Shown here one piece after another: positions 9,138 through 17,264 of a stretch of 64,000 nucleotides of DNA (its first letter is position 1; each line of letters begins with the position of its first letter). Source of the DNA: Actinomycetes bacterium (GTDB taxonomy: Bacteria; Actinomycetota; Coriobacteriia; Coriobacteriales; Eggerthellaceae); assembly GCA_023394615.1 (NCBI GenBank), contig JAEXAI010000008.1:1-64000 (forward strand), read 5' to 3'. Both the position numbers and the translations under genes were made by a program. The notes beneath the pieces are model-generated. The model saw nothing but the letters and a program-made list of their open reading frames with translations. It was not told the DNA's origin and searched no databases.

Positions 9138-10544
9138 ATGGTTACACAGGAAAAGCCCGCAACCCGATCGTCTTGGTCGGGTAAATGGGGCTTCATCCTC
9201 GCGGCATCGGCAAGCGCGGTTGGTTTGGGAAACCTATGGCGCTTTCCGTATCTGGCTGCGAAGTATGGCGGCGGTGCGTTTTTGGTCGTCTATATTATTC
9301 TGGTTGTGACGTTCGGTTTCGCACTGATGATGGCCGAAACGGCCTTAGGCCGCAAAACCGGGCAAAGCGCGATCGGCGCATTTTCCAGCTTCGGTAAGAA
9401 GTACAAGATCATCGGCATTCTTGCCAGCTTGGTGCCTTTCATCATCACTCCGTACTACTGCATCATCGGCGGTTGGGTTGCGAAGTACATGGTTTCATAT
9501 GTGACGGAACCGGCGTCCATTATCGGCGAATCCACGTATTTTTCCGCATTCGTCGTGAGCAATTCGACCACCTATTTGTGGCTGGTCATTTTCTTGCTAG
9601 TCACTGTGCTGGTGTGCGCGCTGGGCGTGCAAAAGGGCATCGAGCGCGTGAACAAGGTGCTCATGGCTGCGCTCATCGTGATGTCGCTGGGCATTTCCAT
9701 CTACTCGGCTACCCTGCCGGGTGCCCTGGACGGTCTGGCCTACTATTTGATTCCCGACTTCTCGAAATTCTCGGTTGAGATGGTTGTCGCGGCCATGGGC
9801 CAGATGTTTTTCAGCCTGTCTTTGGCCATGGGTATCATGATTACTTACGGTTCGTATTTCCAAAAGAACCATGACTTGGAACAGTCGGTGCGTCAAATCG
9901 AGGTTTTCGACACGGGCATCGCCATTTTGGCCGGTTTCATGATCATACCGGCTGCGTTCGCGGTTACCGGCAGCGCCGATGCGGTTTCGGCAAAGGCCGG
10001 TCCCGGCCTGATGTTCGGCGTGCTGCCCACGGTGTTTCAAAACCTGGGCGTCGCGGGAAATGTTTTAGGCTTCGTGTTCTTCGCGCTCGTGTTCTTCGCA
10101 GCGCTCACCAGTGCTATCAGTCTGTTTGAGACCTGCGTGTCCATTGTGGCCGACGGCTTCAGCATAACGCGCAAGACCTCGCTGCTCATTACGGCGGTGG
10201 TTATCACAGCTGTGGCCATATTCGTGAATATGGGTTATAACGTGTTGCTTGGTTGGGACCCGATGTACTCGCTGTTCGGTATCGGTGCGTATCAGGATCA
10301 CCAGTTGCTCGATTTCTTCGACTTCGTGTCAAACACGATTTTGATGCCTATCGTGGCATTGCTTACCTGCATTTTCGTGGGTTATATCATCAAGCCCAAG
10401 GTGCTGATCGAGGAGATAAAGCAATCTTCGAAATTCAAGGCCGAAAAATTGTTCACCGTGATGATCAAATACATCGCTCCGGTGTTCGTCGTGCTGATTC
10501 TGGTTTTCTACGTGCTCGATACAATCGGAATCGTGAAACTCTAG
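9138..10544 (+). CDS. Sodium-dependent transporter, NSS/SNF family
   Basis: Membrane symporter of 468 residues, a typical bacterial length for the neurotransmitter:sodium symporter family, with about 11-12 hydrophobic helices. Helix 1 carries the signature GNLWRFPYLAAKYGGGAF, which includes sodium- and substrate-site residues. A very good ribosome site (AAGGAGG) precedes the ATG. Family members move amino acids or related amines with sodium; the substrate cannot be read from sequence. Because asnB is divergent next door, an amino-acid substrate is a reasonable guess only. A terminator follows. Confidence 0.92.
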   Translation: MVTQEKPATRSSWSGKWGFILAASASAVGLGNLWRFPYLAAKYGGGAFLVVYIILVVTFGFALMMAETALGRKTGQSAIGAFSSFGKKYKIIGILASLVPFIITPYYCIIGGWVAKYMVSYVTEPASIIGESTYFSAFVVSNSTTYLWLVIFLLVTVLVCALGVQKGIERVNKVLMAALIVMSLGISIYSATLPGALDGLAYYLIPDFSKFSVEMVVAAMGQMFFSLSLAMGIMITYGSYFQKNHDLEQSVRQIEVFDTGIAILAGFMIIPAAFAVTGSADAVSAKAGPGLMFGVLPTVFQNLGVAGNVLGFVFFALVFFAALTSAISLFETCVSIVADGFSITRKTSLLITAVVITAVAIFVNMGYNVLLGWDPMYSLFGIGAYQDHQLLDFFDFVSNTILMPIVALLTCIFVGYIIKPKVLIEEIKQSSKFKAEKLFTVMIKYIAPVFVVLILVFYVLDTIGIVKL

Positions 10545-10571
10545 CGCTTCGTCGCGGTGGGGCACAAGCTC

Positions 10572-10580
10572 TGCTATCAT
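10572..10580 (+). promoter_or_regulatory. Extended -10 candidate upstream of ychF
   Basis: TGCTATCAT resembles the words before dnaE and gatC. It lies only 10 bases before the terminator-like hairpin, so a transcript from it would begin with that hairpin. It may be coincidental. Confidence 0.3.
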
Positions 10581-10589
10581 ATTGATGTT

Positions 10590-10631
10590 GCCTCTGCGGT
10601 TCCTCACACGGGGTCGCAGAGGCGTTTTATT
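10590..10631 (+). terminator. Intrinsic terminator after the transporter gene
   Basis: A perfect 9-bp GC-rich stem (GCCTCTGCG, 10590-10598, with CGCAGAGGC, 10615-10623) is followed by GTTTTATTG. It ends transcription of the transporter and sits just before ychF. Confidence 0.8.
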
Positions 10632-10655
10632 GTATACGCTTAACAGGAGATGACT

Positions 10656-11720
10656 ATGTCGCTTTCAATCGGCATCGTCGGCTTGCCCAACGTCGGCAAA
10701 TCAACGTTGTTCACCGCACTCACCAACAAAGGCGGTCTTGCCGCGAACTATCCCTTTGCAACTATCGAGCCCAATGTAGGTATCGTGCCTGTTCCCGATG
10801 CTCGTTTGGATCGTTTGGCAGAGATAGACCACCCTGCGCGCATCGTGCCTGCCACGGTAGAATTTGTTGACATTGCCGGTTTGGTGGCTGGTGCCTCCCA
10901 AGGCGAAGGGCTGGGCAACCAGTTTCTCGCCAACATCCGCGAGACCGATGCCATTTGTGAAGTCGTGCGCTTCTTCAGTGATCCCGACGTGGTTCACGTG
11001 GCCGGAGCAGTGAATCCGCAAAGCGATGTGGACACTATCAAAACCGAACTAATTCTGGCTGACTTGGCCACAATTGAAAAAGCCATAGGTCGCTTGGAAA
11101 AAGAAGCGAAGCGCGACAAAAGTCTCGTCCTGCGTTTCGAGACCGCCAAAAAGGTCGATGCTGGCTTAAACGAAGGCCATCGCGCGTTGACCTTGGGCCT
11201 CTCCGAAGATGAGGCCGAAAGCATTCACGATCTGCACCTTCTGACCATGAAGCCCGTGCTCTACATTGCCAATATCGATGAGGACGCACTCGATGCCGAC
11301 CTTCCCGAAATAGATGGCACAGCCCCTGTACCCATCAGCGCGAAAGTCGAAGCCGACCTAGCTGAGCTCGATCCAGCTGAGGCCAAAGAGTATCTGGAAG
11401 CGCTCGGCCTAGAAGAAAGCGGTCTTGCACGCCTGGTGCGCGAAGCCTACAAACTTTTAGGTCTGCAATCGTTTTTCACCAGCGGCGAAACCGAGTCGCG
11501 TGCCTGGACCGTGCCCATCGGCGCCAAAGCCCCCCAAGCCGCCGGAGTCATCCACTCCGATTTCGAGCGCGGTTTCATCAAAGCCGAAACAGCCAGCTTT
11601 CAAGACTACAGTGACCTCGATGGAGAAGCAGGTTGTCGCGCCGCCGGTAAACTCAGGCAAGAAGGCAAGGATTACGTGGTGCAGGATGGAGACATTATGC
11701 ACTTCAAGTTCAATGTCTGA
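10656..11720 (+). CDS. ychF: Redox-regulated ATPase / ribosome-binding GTPase-like YchF
   Basis: Obg-related P-loop ATPase (YchF/OLA1 family) of 354 residues that binds ribosomes. The G1 motif GLPNVGKSTL is near the start, NYPFATIEPNVG and the G3 segment DIAGLV follow, and the C-terminal TGS domain ends with the usual MHFKFNV. Of two in-frame ATGs (10650, 10656), the second is chosen because AGGAG at 10645-10649 would abut the first but is 6 bases from the second. It stands between a terminator and a repeat block, so it is probably monocistronic. Confidence 0.96.
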   Translation: MSLSIGIVGLPNVGKSTLFTALTNKGGLAANYPFATIEPNVGIVPVPDARLDRLAEIDHPARIVPATVEFVDIAGLVAGASQGEGLGNQFLANIRETDAICEVVRFFSDPDVVHVAGAVNPQSDVDTIKTELILADLATIEKAIGRLEKEAKRDKSLVLRFETAKKVDAGLNEGHRALTLGLSEDEAESIHDLHLLTMKPVLYIANIDEDALDADLPEIDGTAPVPISAKVEADLAELDPAEAKEYLEALGLEESGLARLVREAYKLLGLQSFFTSGETESRAWTVPIGAKAPQAAGVIHSDFERGFIKAETASFQDYSDLDGEAGCRAAGKLRQEGKDYVVQDGDIMHFKFNV

Positions 11721-11725
11721 CGCTT

Positions 11726-12097
11726 GTGGCGGGTGCCTCGGCCCTCCAACGCTACGGTCATTGGCGGGAGCCAATTCCCTGCGCGTTTCGGGTCGATTCA
11801 CTCCGTCACAAGCGTCAGCCTAAGGGTGGCGGGTATCTAGCCCCTCCAACGCTTCGGTCATTGGCGAGAAGCCAATTCCCTTCGCATTTCAGGGCTATCT
11901 ACTCCGCCACAACACCTAGACGGCTTGCCGGTGGCGGGTGCCTCAGCCCTCCAACGCTACGGTCATTGGCGGGAGCCAATTCCCTGCGCGTTTCGGGTCG
12001 ATTCACTCCGTCACAAGCGTCAGCCTAAGGGTGGCGGGTGCCTCGGCTCTCCAACGCTTCGGTCATTGGCGAGAAGCCAATTCCCTTCGCGTTTCAG
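11726..12097 (+). repeat. Tandem higher-order repeat, two types of ~100-bp units (A-B-A-B)
   Basis: Four units all begin GTGGCGGGT: A1 11726-11825, B1 11826-11930, A2 11931-12030 and B2 12031 to about 12097 (cut short). A1 and A2 are nearly identical, and B1 and B2 are alike, giving a 205-bp period. Every unit holds a hairpin, ATTGGC-GGGA-GCCAAT in A and ATTGGC-GAGAA-GCCAAT in B. The block fills the space between ychF and the YhcH-like gene. Open frames across it are by-products of the repetition. Confidence 0.9.
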
Positions 12098-12140
12098 CAT
12101 ACTATCCAATCCGGTTTCATAAGCGAATGAGGTACATGCC

Positions 12141-12653
12141 ATGATTATTGACAAGTTGGAAAACGCGAACCGTTACAGAGATTTGTCACCGGCGTTTGCG
12201 GCGGCTTTCGATTTTTTGCTGAACACCGATTTGGATGGGCTCGAACTCGGCCGTCACGAAATCGCATGTGAGGCTCGTCACACGAAGGACGAGGCCAACC
12301 CTGCCGCATCCGGGGAGGTGCAGTTGCCCGTTTTCGCCAACGTGATGGAATATGAGACTGTGCCAGGTGACCAAAAAGACTACGAGAACCATTTCGATTA
12401 CATCGATTTGCAATATGTGGTTGGGGGCAGCGAGTTTATCTTCATCGGTCAAATCGACCAATCGAGCGTGAGCGATGAGGGGCAGGATTGTTGCATGATT
12501 AAAATGATCGACAGCCCTGTTGTGAAACGTTTGGCTGCGGGCGACTTCGCTCTCGTTTGGCCTGGAGAGCCCCACAAACCAGGCGTGCTTGATACTGTCA
12601 GTGACACAACGCACGTGAAGAAGGTCGTTGTGAAGATCCCGCTTGGTCGATAA
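12141..12653 (+). CDS. YhcH/YjgK/YiaL family protein (DUF386)
   Basis: A 170-residue protein of the YhcH/YiaL cupin-like family, matching the usual ~150-residue length. Recognisable parts are FANVMEYETVP, the DYIDLQYVVGG strand typical of the metal-binding jelly roll, and FALVWPGEPHKPG, which carries a conserved histidine. Family members are linked to sialic-acid or other sugar metabolism, but no sugar catabolic genes lie nearby, so the role here is open. GAGGT upstream supports the ATG. Confidence 0.85.
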   Translation: MIIDKLENANRYRDLSPAFAAAFDFLLNTDLDGLELGRHEIACEARHTKDEANPAASGEVQLPVFANVMEYETVPGDQKDYENHFDYIDLQYVVGGSEFIFIGQIDQSSVSDEGQDCCMIKMIDSPVVKRLAAGDFALVWPGEPHKPGVLDTVSDTTHVKKVVVKIPLGR

Positions 12654-12740
12654 GCCGACCAAGCGATGAGGCGCAAGAGTGAACTCGGTTAATCAATAGT
12701 CCGGTAGGTAAAGCGGGAACAAGAGAATAGGCGGATGCTT

Positions 12741-13880
12741 ATGAATGAAAACGAAAAGTTGCTTGCCATCAAGAAGCTCGGATTCGGTTTGATGCGCCTG
12801 CCTGGCACCCGTAAGGGCGAAGGTGGAAAAACCGATATCAATCAAGTAAAGCTCATGGTCGATGAGTTCATGGCCGCCGGTTTCATCTATTTCGACACTG
12901 CTTTCGTCTACGACAAGGGTGGCTCGGAGCGTGCAGCGCGCGCGGCGTTGGTCGATCGCTATCCTCGTGAGAGCTTCCAGCTGGCAACGAAGATGTCTGC
13001 ATGGGCCGTCGACGATGCTGAGCATTCAAAAACCCAATTCGCCAAATCGCTCGAGCGTACGAATGCGGGATATTTTGACTTTTACCTGCTTCATAACCTA
13101 GGGGGAGAGCGTATCGCCTGCTATGACGACTGGGGTATTTGGGATTTTGCTCAAGACAAGAAAAACGAAGGCTTAATCAAGCATTTAGGGTTCTCGTTCC
13201 ATGACAATGCCGATGTTTTAGAACGCGTGATAGACGCCCATCGCGATTACATCGACTTTGTGCAGCTTCAACTGAACTGGGCAGATTGGGAAAGCGAGAC
13301 CGTCCAGTCGCGCAAATGCTATGAGGTTGCTCGAAAATACGATCTTCCCATCGTGGTCATGGAGCCCATCAAAGGAGGCTCAATCACGCATATAGGTGAT
13401 TCGATCTCGGCTCCGTTGCGCGCAGTGGACCCTGACGCATCCATCGCGTCTTGGAGTCTGCGCTTCGCCGCATCGCTACCCGGGGTGATCACGGTGCTTT
13501 CCGGCATGTCGAGCATCGAACAGATGCACCAGAATATACAGACCATGAAAGACTTCCAGCCACTTTCGCCGCAAGAGGAAGAGGCCATTGTCGCCGCGCG
13601 CCATCAGATGGAAAAGCTGCCCATCATACCCTGCACCGATTGCCGGTATTGCATGGAAGGCTGCCCGGAGCGCATAGCCATCCCAGCTGTGCTCGAAGCG
13701 TTGAATTTCTTCACACTCTACGATGATGGGCAGCGGGCGCAGGAACACTACGATTGGAACGCATCCGAGCACCCAGCGAGCAACTGCATCGAATGCAAAC
13801 AGTGCGAGCAAGCTTGTCCTCAGCATATCAAGATTACAGATTACCTGAAAACCGCAGCCGAGCGATTCGAGCATGCATGA
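12741..13880 (+). CDS. Aldo/keto reductase with C-terminal double [4Fe-4S] domain
   Basis: A 379-residue oxidoreductase. The N-terminal ~270 residues form an aldo/keto reductase barrel (KKLGFGLMRLP at the start, FDTAFVYDKGGSE with the family tyrosine). The C-terminus carries two ferredoxin-like cysteine sets, CTDCRYCMEGCP and CIECKQCEQACP. This architecture is common in anaerobes; the substrate is unknown. ATGs at 12735 and 12741 are both possible; AGGCGG at 12729-12734 is correctly spaced for the second. The stop overlaps the start of larE (ATGA), so the two are translationally coupled, and the enzyme may work near the nickel-pincer cofactor pathway. Confidence 0.92.
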   Translation: MNENEKLLAIKKLGFGLMRLPGTRKGEGGKTDINQVKLMVDEFMAAGFIYFDTAFVYDKGGSERAARAALVDRYPRESFQLATKMSAWAVDDAEHSKTQFAKSLERTNAGYFDFYLLHNLGGERIACYDDWGIWDFAQDKKNEGLIKHLGFSFHDNADVLERVIDAHRDYIDFVQLQLNWADWESETVQSRKCYEVARKYDLPIVVMEPIKGGSITHIGDSISAPLRAVDPDASIASWSLRFAASLPGVITVLSGMSSIEQMHQNIQTMKDFQPLSPQEEEAIVAARHQMEKLPIIPCTDCRYCMEGCPERIAIPAVLEALNFFTLYDDGQRAQEHYDWNASEHPASNCIECKQCEQACPQHIKITDYLKTAAERFEHA

Positions 13881-14518
13881 TAGATAAAGTTCCAAAACCT
13901 CTACGTGCGGTTTTCGATTCGCACGCACATTATGCCTTGGCGTTTTCCGGTGGCAGCGATTCATCCTATCTGCTGGCTGCACTTATAGCATGCGGCATGG
14001 ATGTACGGGCGTATACCGTGCGCACGGTTTTCCAGGAAGATTTCGAATTGGAAGATGCACGCTTGGTCGCCCAAACGCTCGGTGCCTGTTGGCAGACAAT
14101 CGATGTGGACATGCTCTCTGCAGATGACGTATGCGCGAATCCTCCTGACCGTTGCTATCTTTGCAAAAAGCGGATTTTCACTGCGATAGAACAGCGCATG
14201 TTGGCAGATGGATGTAGCGTGCTGATTGACGGCACGAACGCATCCGATGATCCGGCGCGCCGTCCGGGGTTTCGCGCGCTTGCTGAATTCGGCGTGGTAT
14301 CGCCCTTGCGCCAAGCGGGTATGACGAAAGATGATGTTCGCGCTGCCGCGAGGACTCTTGGCGTACCGACGGCCGATAAGCCTAGCTTCTCTTGTTATGC
14401 TACGGCGGTTCCTGCAGGAGAGCGTATAACGGCGCGCTCACTCGCGGCTGCGGCAGCGCAATCAAAAGAAGAACGCAGTCGTTGGATGTCAGTGCGCACA
14501 GAATTATTTAAGCGGTAG
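13877..14518 (+). CDS. larE: ATP-dependent sacrificial sulfur transferase LarE
   Basis: LarE puts sulfur onto the nickel-pincer nucleotide precursor (pyridinium-dicarboxylate mononucleotide) using ATP, in the cofactor route to lactate racemase and relatives. The PP-loop SGGSDSSYLLAAL is near residue 30, RCYLCKKRIF follows, and C173 in KPSFSCYATAV falls where the sacrificial cysteine of L. plantarum LarE sits (C176, from memory). Length 213 is slightly short for the family (~270). The start at 13877 overlaps the stop of the aldo/keto reductase; upstream in-frame codons lie inside that gene. Confidence 0.88.
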   Translation: MIDKVPKPLRAVFDSHAHYALAFSGGSDSSYLLAALIACGMDVRAYTVRTVFQEDFELEDARLVAQTLGACWQTIDVDMLSADDVCANPPDRCYLCKKRIFTAIEQRMLADGCSVLIDGTNASDDPARRPGFRALAEFGVVSPLRQAGMTKDDVRAAARTLGVPTADKPSFSCYATAVPAGERITARSLAAAAAQSKEERSRWMSVRTELFKR

Positions 14519-14556
14519 AATTGTCAGCATGAACCCGAGGAAGAGAACGGGATTGT

Positions 14557-15330
14557 ATGGATCGGAAAGAAACGAGGAGTCTTCTGCAATCAGTGGCCGA
14601 TGGCGCCACGAGTATTGATGATGCGCTGCTGAAGATGAGCGTTGCGCCTTACACTGATTTGGGTTATGCCAAAGTGGACAACGAACGCGGCATCAGGCAA
14701 GGCGTCTCGGAAATTATATACGGACAGGGAAAGACGGCCACCCAAATTGCGGGAATATGCAACGCCATGCAACAAGCGGGGCAAAGCCGTATCCTCATCA
14801 CGCGCCTTGATGCGGAAAAGGCAGGTGCGCTTGGCGCGAAATTGCCGCTTGACTATCATGAACAGGCGCGCGTTGGCATTGTGGGCGGACTGCCCGAGCC
14901 AGACGGTATCGGGCATGTGCTTATCGCCGCAGCGGGCACCAGCGATTTGCCTGTAGCCGAAGAAGCGGCGCTGACGGCTCAGATGCTGGGCAGTCGCACA
15001 AATCGCCTATTCGATGTAGGTGTAGCGGGGATTCACCGCCTGCTTTCTCATGCAGAGGATATAGCAGCAGCTCAGGTGATAGTTGCGGTCGCCGGCATGG
15101 AAGGCGCTCTTCCCAGTGTTGTTGCGGGGATGGCGAGCTGTCCTGTTATCGCAGTACCCACCAGCGTGGGTTATGGGGCATCGTTCGGTGGCGTCGCAGC
15201 GCTTTTGGGTATGCTGAATACCTGCGCGAGCGGGGTTTCCGTGGTGAACATAGACAATGGGTTTGGGGCCGGCTATCAGGCGGCTTTAATCGATCATGTG
15301 CGTGTTGTCGCACAGGAAAAAGGAGAATGA
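14557..15330 (+). CDS. larB: Nickel pincer cofactor biosynthesis protein LarB
   Basis: LarB is a PurE-like enzyme that carboxylates and hydrolyses nicotinic acid adenine dinucleotide, the first step of nickel-pincer nucleotide synthesis. The 257-residue chain has the family N-terminus (YAKVDNERGIRQGVSEIIYG) and the PurE-like core (GTSDLPVAEEAALTAQ, VVAVAGMEGALPSVVAGM, VPTSVGYGASFGGVAALLGM). It lies 38 bases after larE and its stop abuts the larC start, so larE-larB-larC form one unit. Confidence 0.93.
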   Translation: MDRKETRSLLQSVADGATSIDDALLKMSVAPYTDLGYAKVDNERGIRQGVSEIIYGQGKTATQIAGICNAMQQAGQSRILITRLDAEKAGALGAKLPLDYHEQARVGIVGGLPEPDGIGHVLIAAAGTSDLPVAEEAALTAQMLGSRTNRLFDVGVAGIHRLLSHAEDIAAAQVIVAVAGMEGALPSVVAGMASCPVIAVPTSVGYGASFGGVAALLGMLNTCASGVSVVNIDNGFGAGYQAALIDHVRVVAQEKGE

Positions 15331-15332
15331 TC

Positions 15333-15902
15333 ATGTACGTTTTGCATTTGGATTTAACAACCGACGCGACGCGCGATAGTATTTTGAAACAACTCAAGGA
15401 TGCTCTTGGTGAAGAAGTCGCCGACGTTGAGGCCATCGCGAACAATGCCGACTTGCCTGACCATTATCAGTACTCTACGCTTGCCGACATCTCGGAAGCT
15501 ATCGACAATCTCGATGGAGTAACCTCCCGGGCAAAGGGAGACATGCTGGGCGTCTACCGTATTCTGGCAGAAGCCGAGGGACGTGTGCACGGATGCTCGA
15601 AGGACGAGGTGCATTTCCATGAAGTGGGCAGTGCCGAATCCGTGAACATGACGCTGGAAATATGCATCTCATTTAGGGTGCTTGCCCTTCAGACAATTAC
15701 AGCTACGCCTGTTCAATTGGGCAGCGGACAAGTGCAAACCGCACATGGTCTGCTGGATATCCCCACTCCAGCAACGTCAGAAATACTGCGTGCACACAAA
15801 GTACCCGTGTGCGAAAAGCGCTTGGAAGGCGAGCTGTGCACTCCTACATCGGCAGCAATCATCGCTTATTTCGTCGACGAGTTCGACAAAGAGGGGAAAT
15901 AG
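15333..15902 (+). CDS. Short, divergent LarC1-like protein (nickel insertion protein, N-terminal part only)
   Basis: The 189-residue product resembles the N-terminal domain of LarC: HFHEVGSAESV matches the family HFHEVG motif, and TPVQLGSGQVQTAHG with CTPTSAAIIAYF also fits. It differs from normal LarC in two ways. The usual N-terminal GISGDM/GAAGDM motif is replaced by LTTDATRDSIL. The whole C-terminal LarC2 part, which binds CTP and nickel, is absent. The next gene, a pentapeptide-repeat protein, starts 10 bases later, so a frameshift does not recover LarC2. AGGAG at 15321-15325 favours the second ATG (15333) over 15327. Confidence 0.75.
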   Translation: MYVLHLDLTTDATRDSILKQLKDALGEEVADVEAIANNADLPDHYQYSTLADISEAIDNLDGVTSRAKGDMLGVYRILAEAEGRVHGCSKDEVHFHEVGSAESVNMTLEICISFRVLALQTITATPVQLGSGQVQTAHGLLDIPTPATSEILRAHKVPVCEKRLEGELCTPTSAAIIAYFVDEFDKEGK

Positions 15903-15912
15903 CCAAGTCACA

Positions 15913-16548
15913 ATGGATGAATCTGCCTTGAATGTCGTCGAAGATTTTGACGCACAGACCCTTTGGGCTCGCAATGCCGAGGCTGCGCTTTCCCGCAAAC
16001 TTTTCGATGGCGTGAGGGAAGAGAGTCATGTCTACGAACGTCTTGAAATAGCGCGCAGCGTCTTTCGGAACTGCGTCTTCGATTCGTGTGCGTTCGCACG
16101 TTCGAGTTTTACCGAGGTGAAATTCGTCGGTTGCGACTTTTCGAACTGCGATTTCTCGGAAGCGTATTTCAAGGATTGTTGCATCGAGCAGAGCAAAGCG
16201 CTCGGTGCGAAGTTTACGCATGCGATATGGCGTGGCGTGAAAGTGGTGGATTCGCGTTTCACAGGCGCGTATTTCGATGAGGCGAGGATGGACGGTGTGG
16301 ATATCATATCCACCGACTGCGCCGAAGCCTCATTCTCGTCTATGAAAGTGAAGCGTTTCACGGCCCATGACAGCCGTTTTGTGGCCAATGATTTCTTTAA
16401 AACGCCCTTGGCGGGAATCGATTTTTCCGAGTGCGTATTCGAAGCACCCTTGGTTTCAAAGCCTCCTGCAGAGCTAGCGGGCGTGGTCGTGAACATGTTT
16501 CAGGCGGCTCAACTGGCGGGTCTTATGGGCGTGGTGGTAGCGAATTAA
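15913..16548 (+). CDS. Pentapeptide-repeat protein
   Basis: A 211-residue protein whose centre (residues ~45-180) repeats a five-residue pattern with F or L at the central position (FRNCVFDSCAFARSSFTEVK and similar). Such repeats fold into a right-handed square beta-helix; no enzymatic motif is seen. The C-terminus ends in a hydrophobic stretch (AAQLAGLMGVVVAN). The start follows larC by 10 bases with a weak ribosome site. Membership in the lar transcript is likely by spacing; functional linkage is not shown. Confidence 0.8.
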   Translation: MDESALNVVEDFDAQTLWARNAEAALSRKLFDGVREESHVYERLEIARSVFRNCVFDSCAFARSSFTEVKFVGCDFSNCDFSEAYFKDCCIEQSKALGAKFTHAIWRGVKVVDSRFTGAYFDEARMDGVDIISTDCAEASFSSMKVKRFTAHDSRFVANDFFKTPLAGIDFSECVFEAPLVSKPPAELAGVVVNMFQAAQLAGLMGVVVAN

Positions 16549-16584
16549 CCGATGGGCGACGAGTTCTCGTTGCCCATCGGTTTT
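16547..16584. terminator. Intrinsic terminator after the pentapeptide gene
   Basis: An 11-bp perfect stem (16547-16557 with 16572-16582) overlaps the stop codon and runs into TTTT. It closes the AKR-lar-pentapeptide unit; the following gene is convergent. Confidence 0.85.
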
Positions 16585-16634
16585 GCGCAGAGCTGGGAGC
16601 GGTATAGGTAAACATACCACCAACCCTTTGTTCT

Positions 16635-17162
16635 CTATTCCAATGGCAATTCGCTTTGCAACACGGGTCCCCAATGTTGCACCAGTCGTTCAAGGGTGTA
16701 GGCCGCATTGGCGGGGCTGGTGGATGGCAGACAGACGGCATCGCGATAGATGCGCGGCTTGATATAGCGGTTGTACAGGTTGTATGCAGTTCGTCCGTTG
16801 GCGATAATCAGCTGGATGCTAGCGGCATCGGTGATGCGTTCAATATGCGAGGGCGCAACATTTTTGATACTGCTATCGGCAGAGCCCTTGATATCGCAGC
16901 TTTCGATGACATCCCACAATGCGATGCCGTTTTCCAAAAGCAATCGTTCTTTTGCGGCGATGGATTCGACTTCGGGAAAATTTGGGGGAACGGGGCTATG
17001 CGTGCAAGCTGCAATTACCTGCCAGAAGCGGTTGCGGGGATTGCCGTAATAAAAGCTGTTTTGACGCGACAGAACCGATGGAAACGATCCCAATACGAGC
17101 ACGTGCGAGCGTGAATCGAATACGGGGTCGAAATTATGGTGTATGTGCTGGTAATCGCCCAT
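16635..17162 (-). CDS. DNA-deoxyinosine (hypoxanthine-DNA) glycosylase, UDG superfamily
   Basis: A 175-residue base-excision repair enzyme predicted to remove hypoxanthine (deaminated adenine) from DNA. Family features are VLVLGSFPSVLSR at the N-terminus, the segment YYGNPRNRFWQVI with the asparagine used by family-6 HDG enzymes, GIALWDVIESC, and PSTSPANAAY near the C-terminus. The usual UDG GQDPY loop is replaced by the GSFPS form typical of this subgroup. It is transcribed alone and converges with the pentapeptide gene. Confidence 0.88.
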   Translation of the reverse strand: MGDYQHIHHNFDPVFDSRSHVLVLGSFPSVLSRQNSFYYGNPRNRFWQVIAACTHSPVPPNFPEVESIAAKERLLLENGIALWDVIESCDIKGSADSSIKNVAPSHIERITDAASIQLIIANGRTAYNLYNRYIKPRIYRDAVCLPSTSPANAAYTLERLVQHWGPVLQSELPLE

Positions 17163-17225
17163 GTCGTTATTCTAAAAGCGAAAAGTGGTCATGATGTGTT
17201 CGGCGTGGGGAACAGTGCGCGTCCC

Positions 17226-17234
17226 TGCTAAAAT
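17226..17234 (+). promoter_or_regulatory. Extended -10 candidate for the VanZ-like gene
   Basis: TGCTAAAAT lies about 30 bases before the GTG start and matches the TGCTANNAT word seen at other promoters in the window. No clear -35. Confidence 0.4.
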
Positions 17235-17264
17235 CCCATAAGAAATCAATGAAAGGGCGGGAAA

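Noticed and set aside
11726..12097. Possible CRISPR array
   Set aside because: Units are ~100 bp and directly abutting, with no unique spacers and no cas genes.
11726..12122. Overlapping open frames in the tandem repeat block after ychF
   Set aside because: Their translations simply repeat the DNA repeat units (for example ALQRYGHWREPIP) in several frames; no ribosome site or family match.
15333..16548. Programmed frameshift joining larC1 to a downstream larC2
   Set aside because: The downstream frame encodes a pentapeptide-repeat protein, not LarC2.
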